Shown here in pieces: positions 1 to 12,700 of a stretch of DNA of 64,000 nucleotides. Within the stretch, counting starts at the first letter, position 1; the number at the start of each line of letters is the position of its first letter. Origin of the DNA: Dicyema japonicum (lineage: Eukaryota > Dicyemida > Rhombozoa > Dicyemidae); the NCBI GenBank assembly GCA_011109175.1, contig RDEW01000055.1, forward strand, positions 219,448 through 283,447, in the 5' to 3' direction. Below the pieces are notes generated by a model. The model saw nothing but the letters and a program-made list of their open reading frames with translations. It had not been told where the DNA came from and ran no database searches. The position numbers were made by a program, and so were the translations under genes.

Positions 1-1422
1 TTTTGTTATAATAAAATTTTATGCAAAAATAGAGTTAGAAAAAAAGTGTTAAGATTCATACGTTAGGGAACACGTTTATAAATTGAAATTTTGAATAAAA
101 TATTAATGCAAAATTTAGGAGATTTTATTGAAAAGACGAGTTTCTGTTCATTTCACGTGAAACCCAATGTAATAGCACGTATCTTTAGTAAGGAAACAAA
201 TAGAGAATATAAGGTAGTTTCAGAGAGAGGTAATGATCAATTTGTTGTATTTAATATAAGATTTGAGTTTAATACTATGTTAAGGACAAAACTCGACTCT
301 GATTACTGTATTTGATATATTTGAAAAATAGATTCAAGGTAAACACGAATTTAGGGTATTATAAGTTTACATTTTATGAAGAGGATCAGAAAGTTTAGTG
401 AAATATATATTTTTGTTAATTTACCTTTATGACCAATTAAACTGCTGGTTAATTAGTCAGACCGCATATCAAATTCCAAAAGTTGTTATTAATCTTTGTT
501 TATATTCTTTTAATGTTGGCTTAATTCCTTTAAATATGAGATCAATTATTTCATAAATCATTTAAATTATTAAAAATTATTTTTAAAAGTGAATTAGGTC
601 GTCCTCTTGTTGGCCAATTGAATACAAAGTACTTTGATGGTCAAAGTATATAATTGCATTAATTCTTTTAAATATGGAGAAACCTTCAGAATTCATTAAA
701 TTCATAAAAATTATTTTTATTGAAGTAAATTAAACACGGATGACTAGTAATCGTAAAATATTCTCAATTTTTTGATTAATTAACTTTGTTGACTGAATAA
801 ACAATAAAAAAATAAGAGAATGTGTTCCAAAGATTCAAACCCTTTACAGAACAACCAAAGTCGCAAAACATAATCATTAATAAGTCCTCTATCTATGGAT
901 GCAACGGCATGTAGGTGTTGGGGATAATGCATCGCTGTATATTCTATGTTATTTCGTAAGTAATGACAGAAGAGTTTATTATGACTAAATTCACAAAAGT
1001 AGTTGGGGCAGGTGAAAATAGATAGAAATTTCCACAGATATATGTTTAAGCAACTGTGCACTGTTTTTAAGAGTCTGTCACTTAACTTACATCCTGCGAA
1101 TCCTCTTGTATGTCCATAGAGCAAGATGATAATTGAATGAATAGTTAAAAAATATGCAAGCAAAGACACATAAAAAACTATTAAGTGTGAATAGTTTTTT
1201 TTCGATATTCAAAGTGTCAGTTGAATAAACAAGTTTTTTATGAATAATAAATTTAAAAAAAGTCTTAAAAATAAGCCTTATATTAAGCACAAAACTTTAG
1301 AATCAATTAAAAAGTTTAATTTAACCAAATTACTCATAGTCATATTACACGCTTCAAAAATAATTACTAATTAACTTAAGCATATAAGCGAATTTGTAAA
1401 CGATTTTTTTGCAATTTTGAAA
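1..1422 (+). repeat. Upstream flank of segmental repeat, copy 1
   Basis: AT-rich DNA that recurs, diverged and interrupted by insertions, at 35.8-39.6 kb on the same strand, and in part at 58.1-58.8 kb on the other. Clear shared landmarks are the stretch near 730-760 (about 37,775 in copy 2) and the stretch near 1100-1125 (about 39,310). An open frame at 91-315 (74 codons) is partly conserved in copy 2 around 35,940-36,130, with both silent and replacement differences, so it may be an old coding remnant; I do not recognise it. Nothing else looks like a gene here. The segment leads directly into the metalloprotease copy that starts at 1423. Confidence 0.6.
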
Positions 1423-2322
1423 ATGAATTTTCTGTTTTTTTCATTGTTTTGTGCTTTTGTGGTAGTTTCTTTTAAACATTTTAGATAACAGGTTCTTAAC
1501 AAAAAAATTTGATATCGGCATTGTTGTTGACTACAACTTTGTTTCATTTAATATTTTATAATAGCAAAGAACATTCGGCTTTAATCATGCCAATATAGAG
1601 AATTACATAATTAAGATGTTCAGGTTGTCTCAAAAAGTATGCAATTACTCATATTTCAGTATTTTGGCACACTCAAAATAGAATTAATTTAAAAAAATTT
1701 ATTACACAAACGATGTTACCCCAAACGATTTTCAAAGCAGTTGCATACGCATAATAAACTATTTAAATGGGGTTGACGCAGTTTTATATTTCAAGTAATT
1801 ATTAAAACTAATTTTTAGAAATGGTAATTTAAAATCAACTTCTGTGGAGTTATAATGGGGATCGCATTGATAGGAACTGTTTGCACAAATAACGCGGTAG
1901 GAATAGTAATGAAAAAATTCACCGATGAAAAGACTTCAGAGGTTATGTCTCATGAATTATTCCACGTTCTTGGGTTTAATCACGTCGGCTTTACTCAGAG
2001 TAATTGTAATAATAATTGTTTAATGAATCCTAGTATTAATGACAATCAGTATAAATTTAATAATTTTTAGACATGTATCAAAATTAACAATCGACACTGG
2101 GCATAGACTAGAAAACACATGGTGGTGCCTTGAAACAGGTAATGACTTTTTTTAATTTTTGTCGCTGTTTATAATAGTGCTCCCGATAATGAAGGGACAA
2201 CCTCCAATGAGTCGAATGGAGTTAATTTCTGGATTTTCTATTTGTTTTTTATTACCCTCCAACTAATCAATGACCTTTTTCTTTTCATGGTACTATTACT
2301 TATATATAATTTAGGATCTTAA
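1423..2322 (+). pseudogene. Compact M12B (ADAM/reprolysin-type) metalloprotease, copy 1
   Basis: Several short exons separated by about 22-25 nt introns encode a secretion signal (13 hydrophobic codons from 1423, then an intron at 1462-1484), a strand reading FDIGIVVDYNF, a helix ending ENYIIKMFRLSQK, GVDAVLYF, then GTVCTNNAVGIV and the zinc motif HELFHVLGFNH (HExxHxxGxxH) followed by a Met-turn-like CLMNPSI. This is the order of an M12B catalytic domain. There is no prodomain between signal and catalytic domain, unlike typical ADAMs. A final exon ending at 2322 is strongly hydrophobic and could be a membrane anchor. The frame between signal exon and exon 2 is off by one base and a stop lies upstream of the zinc exon, so this copy is probably dead or miscalled. 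Paralogues lie at 39.6 and 57.2 kb. The family call is from motif order; I cannot align it. Confidence 0.6.
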
Positions 2323-2503
2323 TTAGATTATTTCTCTTACTAATTATCTAATAATTTTACTACTAATAATTTTTTTTCTAATTTCTTTATAAATTTTGCA
2401 ACTGAATTGGATGTTAATAGCCGCGTGCCAACATGTGGTGCTTCGTAGCTAATTGATTGATTAAATTTAATAAATTAATTTCATTAAGTTATTTAATAAT
2501 ACT

Positions 2504-4160
2504 ATGTGCCTAGTTTGCTCTCCGAATGACTTACGGCCAATTACGTGCATGATTATTTTGTACAAATTTGTCACAAAATGTGTTAATGCAAAACTTACGG
2601 ATTATATTGATGGGTTCAATCTTATCTCGGATAATCAGCTTGGAGCAAGAAGGCAGTGCCAAGGTGCAAAAGAGCAGGCTTTAATAAATCAGTCTGTTAA
2701 TGCTGAACATGGAAATAGCTTTTTCACAACATGGATCGATGTGAAGAATGCTTTCGATTCTGTCAATCATGAATTTTTGTGTCGGCTTCTTGATAGCTCT
2801 GGAGTTCCTTAATTGATTGTAAGTTTATCAAGAATCTAATAAGCAAGTGGAATATCATTTTGAACCTTAACAAAAAAAGGATTGGAAAGATCAATCTCAG
2901 GAGAGGAATCTTGCAAGGAGACTCACTCTCTCCTTAGCTGTTTACTCTGGTAATGGACCCACTAAACCGAATATTAAATATAAAATTCTCGAAGATATGT
3001 ATTGATCAGAGTGATCCGTCTATTGTGACATATGCGACTAACCATTTTCTTATTTTAATATCTGGGTGTTGTTGGCCTTAAAAGAAACTGCAAAAAGTCT
3101 GCAACTAATTTGAAATGTGCAAAGATACAAATTATCTGAATGGTTGTGAGTGATATCGCTATCTTGGAGTGTTAGAAAATAAAAAGAGTAAGGTTATGAA
3201 AGACAAAGTTATGGAAAAAATTGATGAAAATGTGAATAAAAGGAGAGATGCTGGCGAATTTGAAATTAAACGCTGTAAACTTGTTTAAATGATAAATGAA
3301 TACGCACTCTCGCTATATAATTATTCCTAGCATTAAATTAGTATGCTGTCTCACTGCTAATGTGTGTCTGCTAGGATGCACGCCATAATAACGACCAAGA
3401 AACAACTCACCTCGATCGGAGGCACTGTACACGTATATGCAAGACCGCAATATTTTTGGGGTCGATCAACAAATACATGTTTCCATTTTAAGTCAAGGAG
3501 CATGTCGGTTGATCATTTTGCCCCTCGATGTGGATCCATGCTCTGCCACGACTATGTGTGGAGGCATAACGAGGTAGTAAGGAGATCTTCTACTATGCAA
3601 TAAGTATGGTATTCGGCACACCAGAAAAGTTGCGGACTCATAAGGTGCAATCTGTAGTAGAGAACACCAGAGTCCAAATTAAGGTAGACAGTGTTATTCG
3701 TATCTCGGTGCTAGTCAAGCACAATAAACCGGACATTGTGGTACACGATAAGGAGTCTGGCCAAGTCCTTATCATAGAGGTTTGCATCACGTTTAAGACC
3801 GTTTGCAGACTGGAAGTGGAGAAAAAAAGGAAGTATGACTTGCTTGCAAACGAGATGGGGCAGATGCTTGGTTGCAAGATCCTCGTTATTCCTATAGTAA
3901 TGACGTAAGATGAAATTGCAACAAAGTACAACAAGGGTTATCTGAAGCAGTTAAGGGTAGATAGAAAGCTCCAGGCCTATTTTCAGTCCACTGTATCAAA
4001 GCGGACCCTAGAGAGCCTGACAATGGAGTATAAGAGACAGAGCCCGGAGATGCCTTATGGGCAGAGGGTTCAATTGGACAAGGCGCTCTCGGAGTTGTTT
4101 CAGCAACCAGAATCGAACCTGTTGAGGAGGCTGGCGAACAGGCAGGCGAGGAAGGCTTTT
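2504..4160 (+). mobile_element. LINE family A (R2/NeSL-like, restriction-like endonuclease), 5'-truncated
   Basis: A decayed non-LTR retrotransposon. 2504-2812 encodes the start of the reverse transcriptase, including motif A as WIDVKNAFDSVNHEF. Motif B follows near 2900 as RRGILQGDSLSP. The position of the catalytic YxDD near 3030 reads YATN, so the enzyme is inactive. Around 3364-3410 a sequence with MHAIITTKK is shared with the minus-strand copy at 8.8 kb. 3606-3908 is a restriction-like endonuclease domain: KPDIVVHDKESG followed by LIIEV fits PD-(D/E)xK. Coding resemblance continues to about 4155, then a T-rich tail. Frames are broken by stops. The R2-like assignment rests on the endonuclease lying downstream of the reverse transcriptase. 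Confidence 0.75.
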
Positions 4161-4217
4161 TTATTCATTTTTTTATTTATTTAACCCAAGACCACGGTAA
4201 ACAAAACTAATTATCAC

Positions 4218-4965
4218 GTGAACCCGATGCATTTTAACAAAGACCTCATCTTTGCCCGTCGTTCTTCCTTCGTGCCCGCGCATGAACGTACAGGTCGGCT
4301 GCTTGAATTTTCAGGGCCAATTTCCCGTGATCTGGAGTCAAGTCTCATAAGGGCCTCCAGAGGCGTGGTCCGGGTCGATGATCTTCACAAATCCAACGCT
4401 CCGTTACTATGTAAGCCTTCTTTTGGATTTCCTCAATTTTCCTCATATTTGTCCAAGATATGGACGGACCCCACGAGGCGCATGTATATGAGAAACATGG
4501 CTCGATGTATTGTTTGTATACGTTCATAAAGAATGGGTGAGTATCACTCTTCCATATTCCCGATAAACTTTTCAATACGTTCAGTTTCTTCTCGCATTTC
4601 AATAGAATGTTTTCTACGTGAGGTGTTAAACAGAGATGCATATCAATTGTTACACCCAAGATCCTTTGACATCTGTGGAAAGGGATGCCGACCTTGTTTA
4701 ACTTCAAGGTGACTGTCTTCCTTCCCAATTTTTTGTCCGAGGTAAATAGTGACGTAGACGACTTCTCTGCATTCACCACAAGCCGGTTTTCCATCATCCA
4801 GGCATTAAGCCTGTCCAGGTTAATTTGTATTCTTTCTGTGGCCCTCTGGATGTTTTGATCTCGCGAAGCCAACACAATATCATCCGTATAGGATAGTAGA
4901 ACATCACATATCAGATTCAAGACTCGGGATATCAGCCAGAAAGAGGTTAAACAGGTTGTTGATTA
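4218..4965 (-). mobile_element. LINE family D (Jockey-like), 3' part of reverse transcriptase
   Basis: A 191-codon frame on the minus strand (4345-4920) starts within the reverse transcriptase palm: SYTDDIVLASRDQN is motif C (YTDD), followed by a thumb-like region with LNAWMMENRLVVNAEKS and ILGVTIDMHLCLTPHVENI, and the C-terminal segment with SYTCASWGPSIS. That order is typical of Jockey/CR1-group elements. Upstream on the same strand (4920-4965) NLFNLFLADIPS is visible in another frame, so the copy is frameshifted and truncated at its 5' end. No flanking target duplication was found. Confidence 0.75.
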
Positions 4966-5009
4966 TTAAATATTAACTTTTTATTGTTGGTTAAATAAAG
5001 TGGGTTATT

Positions 5010-5130
5010 ATTAAAAAGCACTCCCGGGAAAACTTAAAATAAGTTAAGTTTTCCTTGTGCCGTATTCCGAATCATCCTTTCCGTCAGCTCCCTTGTGCCG
5101 TATTCGAATCAGCCGTTGCGCATTAGTTCT
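5010..5130 (-). mobile_element. LINE family C, 3' end remnant with hairpin
   Basis: Read on the minus strand this resembles the 3' end of the intact LINE at 36.4-37.7 kb: the run AAGCACTCCCG followed by the CTTGTGCC segment matches the reverse complement of the end of that element. The CTTGTGCCGTATTC segment is present twice, 38 bp apart. At 5027-5054 there is a perfect 11-bp inverted repeat (GGAAAACTTAA and TTAAGTTTTCC around a 6-nt loop). Confidence 0.45.
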
Positions 5131-6113
5131 CTAGGTAGTCCACGTGTCCGTTATTTTCATTATAATGACAGATGCTGCTCACACTATTGTAACACAGCGA
5201 GTCAGATTTTGATGGACTGAAAATCGGAAACCATAATGTCGGCAGACGAGTGGGAGGGTAAAAAGGTGGAATCTGCCAAACAGTTCTGTTTATTGTACGG
5301 TCGTTTTTGTCTCTTGTAAACAGCAGACAGAGATGTCATATTTTGTTAGATCGCATGCCAGTTGGTGTTTCTGTAAGGTTGATCAAGTCTTCTGCAATTA
5401 AAAGATCCCAGAGTGAACGGAGAAGTCGGTAAGGAATACGAATAAGACATAGTGCAATAGAGGCGTCGTCACCACCTCCACCAAAAAGATTTTGTTTAAA
5501 AATTAAAACATAAATTAACCAACCTAGAAGTTGACCGACATAATAAGCACTAACGTGTTCATTAGCATATCATGTCATTGTTATTATTTATGTCCTTGAT
5601 CACAAAAATACAACTCGAACCCTTTATATTATTGCATGGAGACTTTATATTGACAAATGCAACAACTCTTGTATTTACAAGTAATAATAGACCAATGAAT
5701 TATTAAGTGAAATATCTAAATGACTACAGTGGTAAATCTATTAGAATCGTAAAAAAAATTTATTGCTCGACGTTTTTGTTAAAGTTTCAAAGAAATATTA
5801 CATGACAATAAAAATTGGGATAAATTCTAGTAATTTATGTTTACCATCAAAGTAAACCCCAGGATGTAGTCCTCCCAAGAATCAAATTTAAAGGACATTA
5901 TAGATGTGGGCATATTTCTTTAAGGTTTGAAAATTATTATTTTCTCAAAATCTATTCATTGATAAGGTTCGAATCTAATTTATCCCAGTTAATTCCCTTA
6001 ATGATACCATCTACTCATGTTCAATTTTGGTATTTTATTGCCTTTAACCAAGTCAAAGCTGTTTTAAGTGGGTATTTTAAAATCACGTACATTGGTGAAA
6101 ATGTAAATTGTAA
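5131..6113. other. No gene seen
   Basis: AT-rich, stops in all frames. A 67-codon open frame at 5959-6162 runs into the pogo terminus and looks fortuitous. Confidence 0.5.
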
Positions 6114-7710
6114 TAAAGTAAACTTTCTCAAATATGCCACTCTTAAATTTGCCAACATTTAAAAAAAATTATTTTTATTTTTTTAAATATTTTTAAAATT
6201 TTAAATAATTTAAAGCAAGTAGGAATGTTCTTGTTGGAGACTACACCAGAATTTCAATTGCTGAAAAAGTGGAAATATTGCGGTATAAAGAAACCAATAA
6301 ATCAGCTTCATGTCAGACGATATGCAACAGATTTTTTTTATCTTTAAAAAGAGAATCTCAAGAAGGACAGTCAATGCAATATTAATGAATGTAGAATCGC
6401 TTTTATTTCACTTCAAGAACAGAAATCCTAAACTAAAACTTGTAAAAAATTAAAATAGCCATAGCTTGATGAAAATCTAGTAGATTAGATAGATTCAATG
6501 GAATCAAAAGGTACACTATTTACTCTAAGATCTAAGGTGCTTTATTGAACGATTTTCTAATATTACATAAGGCAGCATTTTTCGCTAAAGAACTTTCGTC
6601 AACTAATTTAAAAAATTCTTTTGGAGAAATTAAAAAAAACATGGATTTCGAATGCGTAAATTACACGGCGACTGAAAATCATCTGGATATTGATGACTTT
6701 TTAAAAGAATTTGAAGAAGTTTCAAATAGTTACTTGTCTGAAAATATTTATAATTTGGATGAGACAGAAAAATTTTATAAATCGATTCCTTCTCTAAGTA
6801 TTTGCAAATCATTTTCGGCGGAAATAAAAATTTCAAGGATTGAGTTTCAGTCATGCTTTGCGCAATATGTCAGGGACACATAAGTTAAAACCACTATTGA
6901 TCGTGAAACCAAAAATGCCCCGATGTTTCAAGAAATATGATTATAATTCCTTAGTTTCTTGTTACAATTCTAAAGGTGCATGGATGATTTTATCATTCTT
7001 TACGACTTGGATTACGAATTTTGACAATCTATTGAAAATTGAAAAAAAATCAATTTTGTTATTAATGGATAATTGCCCATCCCATTGCCCACCTCTTTAT
7101 CTGGAAAATATCAAATTTATGTTTATTCCAAAGTACAGTACTTATTCAACCTATGCATCTGGGAATCATCAAATCTTTCAAAGTTCATTTTACAAAGCAC
7201 TTACTAACATAAATGTGACGATGAAATCGAATCCAGAACAGATATTTATAATCCTATTGAATTAGAAGAATTTATTTCAATTGACTACAGTGAAAAGGGA
7301 GGCAATTGATGAAGAGGAGAAATTAATTGCTATTGAGGAACAAGAAGAATCCGGTAGTGTAGAAGTACATGAGTCATTAAATAAGGCTGAAATGCTTTTA
7401 AATTAAGAGAGATTGAAAATTATCTTCTAGAAAACATTGAAAATGACGATGATGCAGAATTCATTACTTCAATAAGAAGATATTAAGAAAATATTAAAAT
7501 TTCTTATAAGAGGGAATTGGGAATTGATTATTTTAATAAAATTAAATTAATTTTTGTTTCCTTGTTTAAAAATATTGTTTTCCTTAAAAATAAAATTTAT
7601 TAATTTAAATAGTTTAATTATCTTTAAAAAAATAAATTAAAACTTCAAATAAAATTTTATTCTGAAATCTGCCAATTCTCAAATTTGCCAAATCCTTTGG
7701 TAGGACCGCA
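6114..7710 (+). mobile_element. pogo/Tigger-type DNA transposon, decayed copy 1
   Basis: The left end (6120-6180) matches the terminal repeat of the pogo element that ends at 61,238 on the other strand. A helix-turn-helix part is readable at about 6250-6360 (EKVEILRYKETNKSASCQTIC). 6545-6883 and 6840-7265 give the DDE transposase: YNLDETEKFYKSIPS holds the first catalytic Asp, GTHKLKPLLIVKPKMPRCFK follows, and SILLLMDNCPSHCP holds the second. The region that should carry the third acidic residue (normally PLDQGI in this family) is scrambled (TYASGNHQIFQ). Several frameshifts. The right end near 7690-7710 is poorly preserved, so the boundary is approximate. Confidence 0.8.
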
Positions 7711-8040
7711 TGGAAATTATGTAGGATTATCAAATAAGAAGGAAGAGTCCAGGATTTATAACGCAGCAGAACTTTATTCGTAGATCTTGTTTGATTGACG
7801 TTTTGTGCGCTAAACGACGAATAAATGTCTTAATTGCCATAGACTTTTATCCATAATTTTGAGTTTTATTGAATTATCTGTGTCCATTATCAATTTCATA
7901 ATCTCCATTTTATCATCTAGGTTGATTCAGATACACGTTCACAGTAACAAGTGTGGATCTCAACAGTTATCGACGGAAATTATTTTAATAGATTAGTGGA
8001 TAGTCAACTACCAAAAATTCCATTTTAAAGTGAAGTGGTG
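7711..8040. other. No gene seen
   Basis: About 330 bp of AT-rich sequence between the pogo copy and the next LINE; no frame or repeat could be assigned. Confidence 0.5.
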
Positions 8041-9640
8041 ATATCGTCTGCATGTTCGACAGCCTCCTCAGGCAAATTCGATTCTGATTGCAGAAATAAC
8101 TCCGAGAGCGCCTTGTTTAATTAAACCGTCTGCTTATATGGCATCTCCGGGTTCTGCCTTCTATACTCCAGTATCAAACTCTTTAGGGTCCGCTTTAATA
8201 CAGTTGATTGTCCTCGAGCTAACTATCTACCCCAACTGTTTAGATAACCCTTGTGGTACTTGTTGCAATTCCTTCACACGTCATTACTATTGAAATAATG
8301 AGGACCTTGCAATCAAGCATCTTTCTTAACTCGCTGGCTTTTTTTCTCCACTTCCACAATCTGTAAACAGTCTTGAGACGTAATGCCAACTTTTATGATA
8401 AAGACTTGGCATGACTTATTTTTCATCAATTCGACGTAGCCAGGAATTAAAAACATCTCTTGTCATCCAAAAATTTCGGATGAGTACATAATCTGAGATT
8501 TCAGACTAACAGTGGATTCAATTTTCTCAATCATAATTGCAGCACAAAAGAACAGTAATTTTTTCATTACTCTGCTTATATTGGACAATTTTTTCATTAA
8601 AGAGTGACACCATTTATATGTCAATCCTACCAACTGTTCAATCCTACCAAAATCTAATGGTGTTTCAAAAACTGAGGTATTCTCCGAATCGAGGAGGGAC
8701 TGTATTTTGTAATTCTATCAACTCCTTCACATTTACTAGCCCACCATCTTCAAACCATACTTAGCAGACAAAAAAGGTCTGATAGTGCCTAGGTGGGTTG
8801 CCCGTGTTTTCTCGGTCGTTATTATGGCGTGCTTCCTAGCAGACACACTTGACCCAGCTATCAGGGTGTCGTGCATTCGCATTAGGATACGCTCACTTAG
8901 TTGGACTATTACACACACTCCACGGCCGAAATTATCACGGGCTAAATATAGTCTTTCCTTTTTGGCAGCCAGCACATGGACATGGTTTTCTCTGACTACT
9001 CCACGGATCACAACATCAATCTCATCATACTCTTTGGGCTCAAACTCCACAACACCAATGTAGTAGTTTAGTGTACTCATTTAATGCTAGGAACATATTC
9101 TTTACATTTAGAGACGCCTTACATAATAACGCTGCTCTTCTACGAATGCCTTCAGTAATTTGTCCCTATGTCTCAGGCATTTTAAGGGACTTTGGAGTTT
9201 CGGTAACACCCAGATACCTACATCCTTCGTGTTCCTCTAGGACTTTTACTAACTCGCTACATACTTGCGTGTTAGTCGCAGACTTTGAATAATTCAAATC
9301 TAGTCCTATAATCTCAAAGAATTCCTGGCGCAGAACCCCATGGAGTAGAGCTCTTAAGCTGTTTGAGCACACATCTTCAGGTCATCGATAAAAAGATGGT
9401 GATTTATACTAAAACACCCTCACAATGAACTGGTATTTGCTAGACCATTCATTGAGGCGGCGATTCAATGGCTCCAAACAGAGAACATAAACCACTGGAG
9501 AGATGAAGGGTCCCCCTCTTAAGTTATAACTCGCCTATTTGGTGCTTATTGTAGTTCAGATGAATACTCCGCCTATTCATCACAGCCACTACAAAGCTGA
9601 TGAACCACACAAGCATACACGAAGGGTACTTATTCGACAA
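8041..9640 (-). mobile_element. LINE family A (R2/NeSL-like), second copy
   Basis: Same family as the element at 2.5-4.2 kb, opposite strand. From 9640 downwards: reverse transcriptase motif B/C region (frameshifted, with HHLFIDDLKM near 9390), a conserved linker at 9372-9166 ending RYLGVTETPKSLK, the segment at 9080-8736 with GSSVSARKHAIITTEK that matches copy 1, and the restriction-like endonuclease remains at 8470-8041. The 3' edge near 8045-8100 corresponds to the 3' part of copy 1. Frames are interrupted by several stops, so the copy is inactive. Its truncated 5' end is only about 120 bp from the HYDIN start codon. Confidence 0.7.
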
Positions 9641-9758
9641 TGTAAGAATGAAGGATTTTGTATTTAATAAAGTTAAAATTTATTTTTTAAATAAAATATT
9701 TTTAAATTCAAATTTTATTTCTATAGTAACTAATAAATTTATTTAAACCGATTTTCAA

Positions 9759-12700
9759 ATGCTGCAGATCGAAAATGAAAAATTGGTGACTCACCCGACA
9801 AGAAGCTTTACCCCGAAAAATCCCAAAATACAAAAACCGACTGAGCACAAAAAAGTAAATTCACAAAAAACAAATTTAGCTTTCACCTTCATTATACATG
9901 AAAATCAACATGATGAATACAGAGGAGAGACTGAATGCCACGAAAACCATGTACTACCCCAAGATTATAGAATTGTTGGACATGTCTGAGACTTCATGGC
10001 AACGAGTAAATCAGATTATATATTTTAGTTCTCGTCAGTTCCTATCGGAGTCCCTCTGCTGCAGCCTTTTCCGTCAGAGATATTTTTTCAGCGTTATCAG
10101 CCCAACGAGACATATAAATTTCCGTTGACTCTGAGGAACAACGATAAAGTAATTGAAATCTATATTTAGGTACCCCGACTGATCAAAATAACACAATTTG
10201 ATAGTCCCTACTTTAAGATAATCAGTCCTAATGACGCCAACCACAAGGTTGGTCCCGGACTTCCGATTACTTTCAAAATTCTCTTTACGCCGGAAGAGAA
10301 CAAAGTACGGTAAATCAAAATTCTAGGATTATGTCCACGAACTGATTTGTATTACTGAGCGGGAAAAGTTTGTGATCCCTGTTCGAGGGATTGGAGCCAG
10401 ACCAATCTTGGACTTCCCCGATCAAATAGAATTCAAGGACTCCCTCGTCAACTACGTCACCAAAAAGGAGATTTTTGTCAAAAATATTGGGGACAACGAA
10501 GCTCAGTTCTCCCTTTCAACGAAAAGGTTTATTTAAAAATTATTCCAGTCCTTTTACGGTCTCCCCGACTACTGGAACTGTTCCCTTGGGGGGAAACATC
10601 CAGATCACGATAGCCTTCAATCCCTCAAAGTGCCAAAACTACAACGAAGACCTGATTCTGAATTATGGGACAGGTTCGATGACCAAGTGTTAACATTTAG
10701 GAGAGGAACTGTACATTCACTTGACGGGAAACGCACAAAACGGGGACATTTCTTCAAGGAAACCTCAATCTACATCGACAAAACCTTTATCACTCTGACA
10801 AATGAATATTCTCTCAAGATTGTGAACAATACGAATGTAATCGCCCATTTCTACTGGAGTCCCTACGAATCAGCCCTGCAGGAGGAAATCGTCAAGGCAA
10901 AGTACATTTGAGTTTCAACCAAGTCTCTGTGATACCATTTCTGACAAGGAGTTTGCTGATTATGAGAATCTGAGAGGGGAACTCGAAACAAATCTGATTC
11001 AGGAGGAACTGACTCTCTTCAAAAAGAGGAATTCTAATCGAAGAAAAGTTTGCTTAATATTAATTTCAGTCCATCATTGAGCAGAAACTGCTGTTTGAAG
11101 ACAAAAATTATCAGCTATTTCCCGTAGAAGGGGACGTTTGGCCTTACTCTGAGACGGAAGTCATCCTAACGTTTTACCCCGACGAAGCGATAAAATACAG
11201 AAAAATCATATTCTGTTGCATAGAAGGACTCGAAAACAGAATTCCTATCCAAGTCATGGGTGTTGGAGTTGGTCCCAAGATTTTTCTGTCCTTTGATTCT
11301 TTGGATATCGGCAATGTTTTCATCAACTCCAAACATTCCTTCGAGGTTTGTAGAATATTATAACCTGGGATAGATTGTGTTGGCGAATCGCACAGACATT
11401 CCTGCCAAGTTTTCAATATTACCCCCCGCGAATGAGACTGGGAAGAAATTCGTCCTAACTCCTGATTCAGGGGAGGTCGCGGAGGACAGCTACCAAGCCG
11501 TTCAAATATTATTTTCCGCGGAAAGAATAATGAAATTTTCCGATCGTTTTCAAGTCAAAATTCACGGCGTCCATGAAAGTCTTCACTTTGAAATCACGTG
11601 GAGTTATTTTACAATTTAGTGGTTCTGTGATTGGGCCAACGTTTCGGTTTGACAAAAAATCCCTAAACTTTGGAAACGTGGCTTTCGGGTTCCCTTCGAC
11701 CATGGAGTGTACTCTCATTAACACCGCTCTGATTCCAATGAACTTTCAACTGTTTGTCAAAAATAACGGAATCACCGACCCAATCAAAGCAGAGAGTGAC
11801 GATTCATTCCAACAAATCCATAAATTAGCGGATATTCCCCGTGAAGAACGACAAATTCGCGAATTTTCCGTATTTCCTGATCACGGCCAACTGGCCCCTA
11901 AAGAAAAATGCAAAATAAAGGTTTGACTTCCAAGATGACTTCAGATCGAAATACTCCCAAATCAGCTGTGCTACTATGAAAACTTTATTGTGATGAACGT
12001 CAAGGAGATTGGGGAAAACATATTTGAACTCCCAATTTTCGCAGAGTTTTGATTTCTCTGACATTTAGCTGCTCCGAGCCAAACATCTCCCTGTTGGGGG
12101 AGGAAATTCACTTTGGAAGATGTTTCCTTCGCTACAGTAGTTTTGGAGCCTTTGAAATAATGAACAATTCAAATTTCCCGGCTGCGTATCGACTGAGGGA
12201 TCAAATTATTGACGAAAATACTAAAATATTGTACAAAAGCTCAAATCCACGTGGCACTATCATGCCGAATTCTACAATGGTCGTAACACTGGAGATTTAC
12301 CCTCAAGAAATCGGATATCTGGAAAATGAGATCTTTTTTGATTTTTTGGAATGTCCAGTCCAAACATTGGTATTTTATAGGTAAAGATTGCAGAAAGCGA
12401 GGATTCTGTGCTTCTGTGAGGGGCCGGTTGTCCACGTGAGTCCCCCTTTATAAGTTTTGGGAATATTAGAGTCCTCAAGGAAACATCAAAGTCACTGTTT
12501 CTTTCCAATCAATCCCCAATCCCTGCAATCTTCACAATTGCTTATGTTTACTCAAATCCATAATATTTAGCGGAGGAAAGGCGGTCAGTTCTCAAGTTCC
12601 ATCACATCCGGATAGTTCAGCCTGAGGAAAAGGTAGAAGTCAAAATCATCGCTTTTCTGCGGGACACTCTACTGTAGAGACTGAATATCTGATTTTTAGC

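Noticed and set aside
1903-2033. Leishmanolysin (M8) family for the HELFHVLGFNH proteins
   Set aside because: The spacing to CLMNP and the upstream GTVC...VGIV pattern fit M12B (reprolysin/ADAM) better; M8 enzymes have a long insertion before the third zinc ligand.
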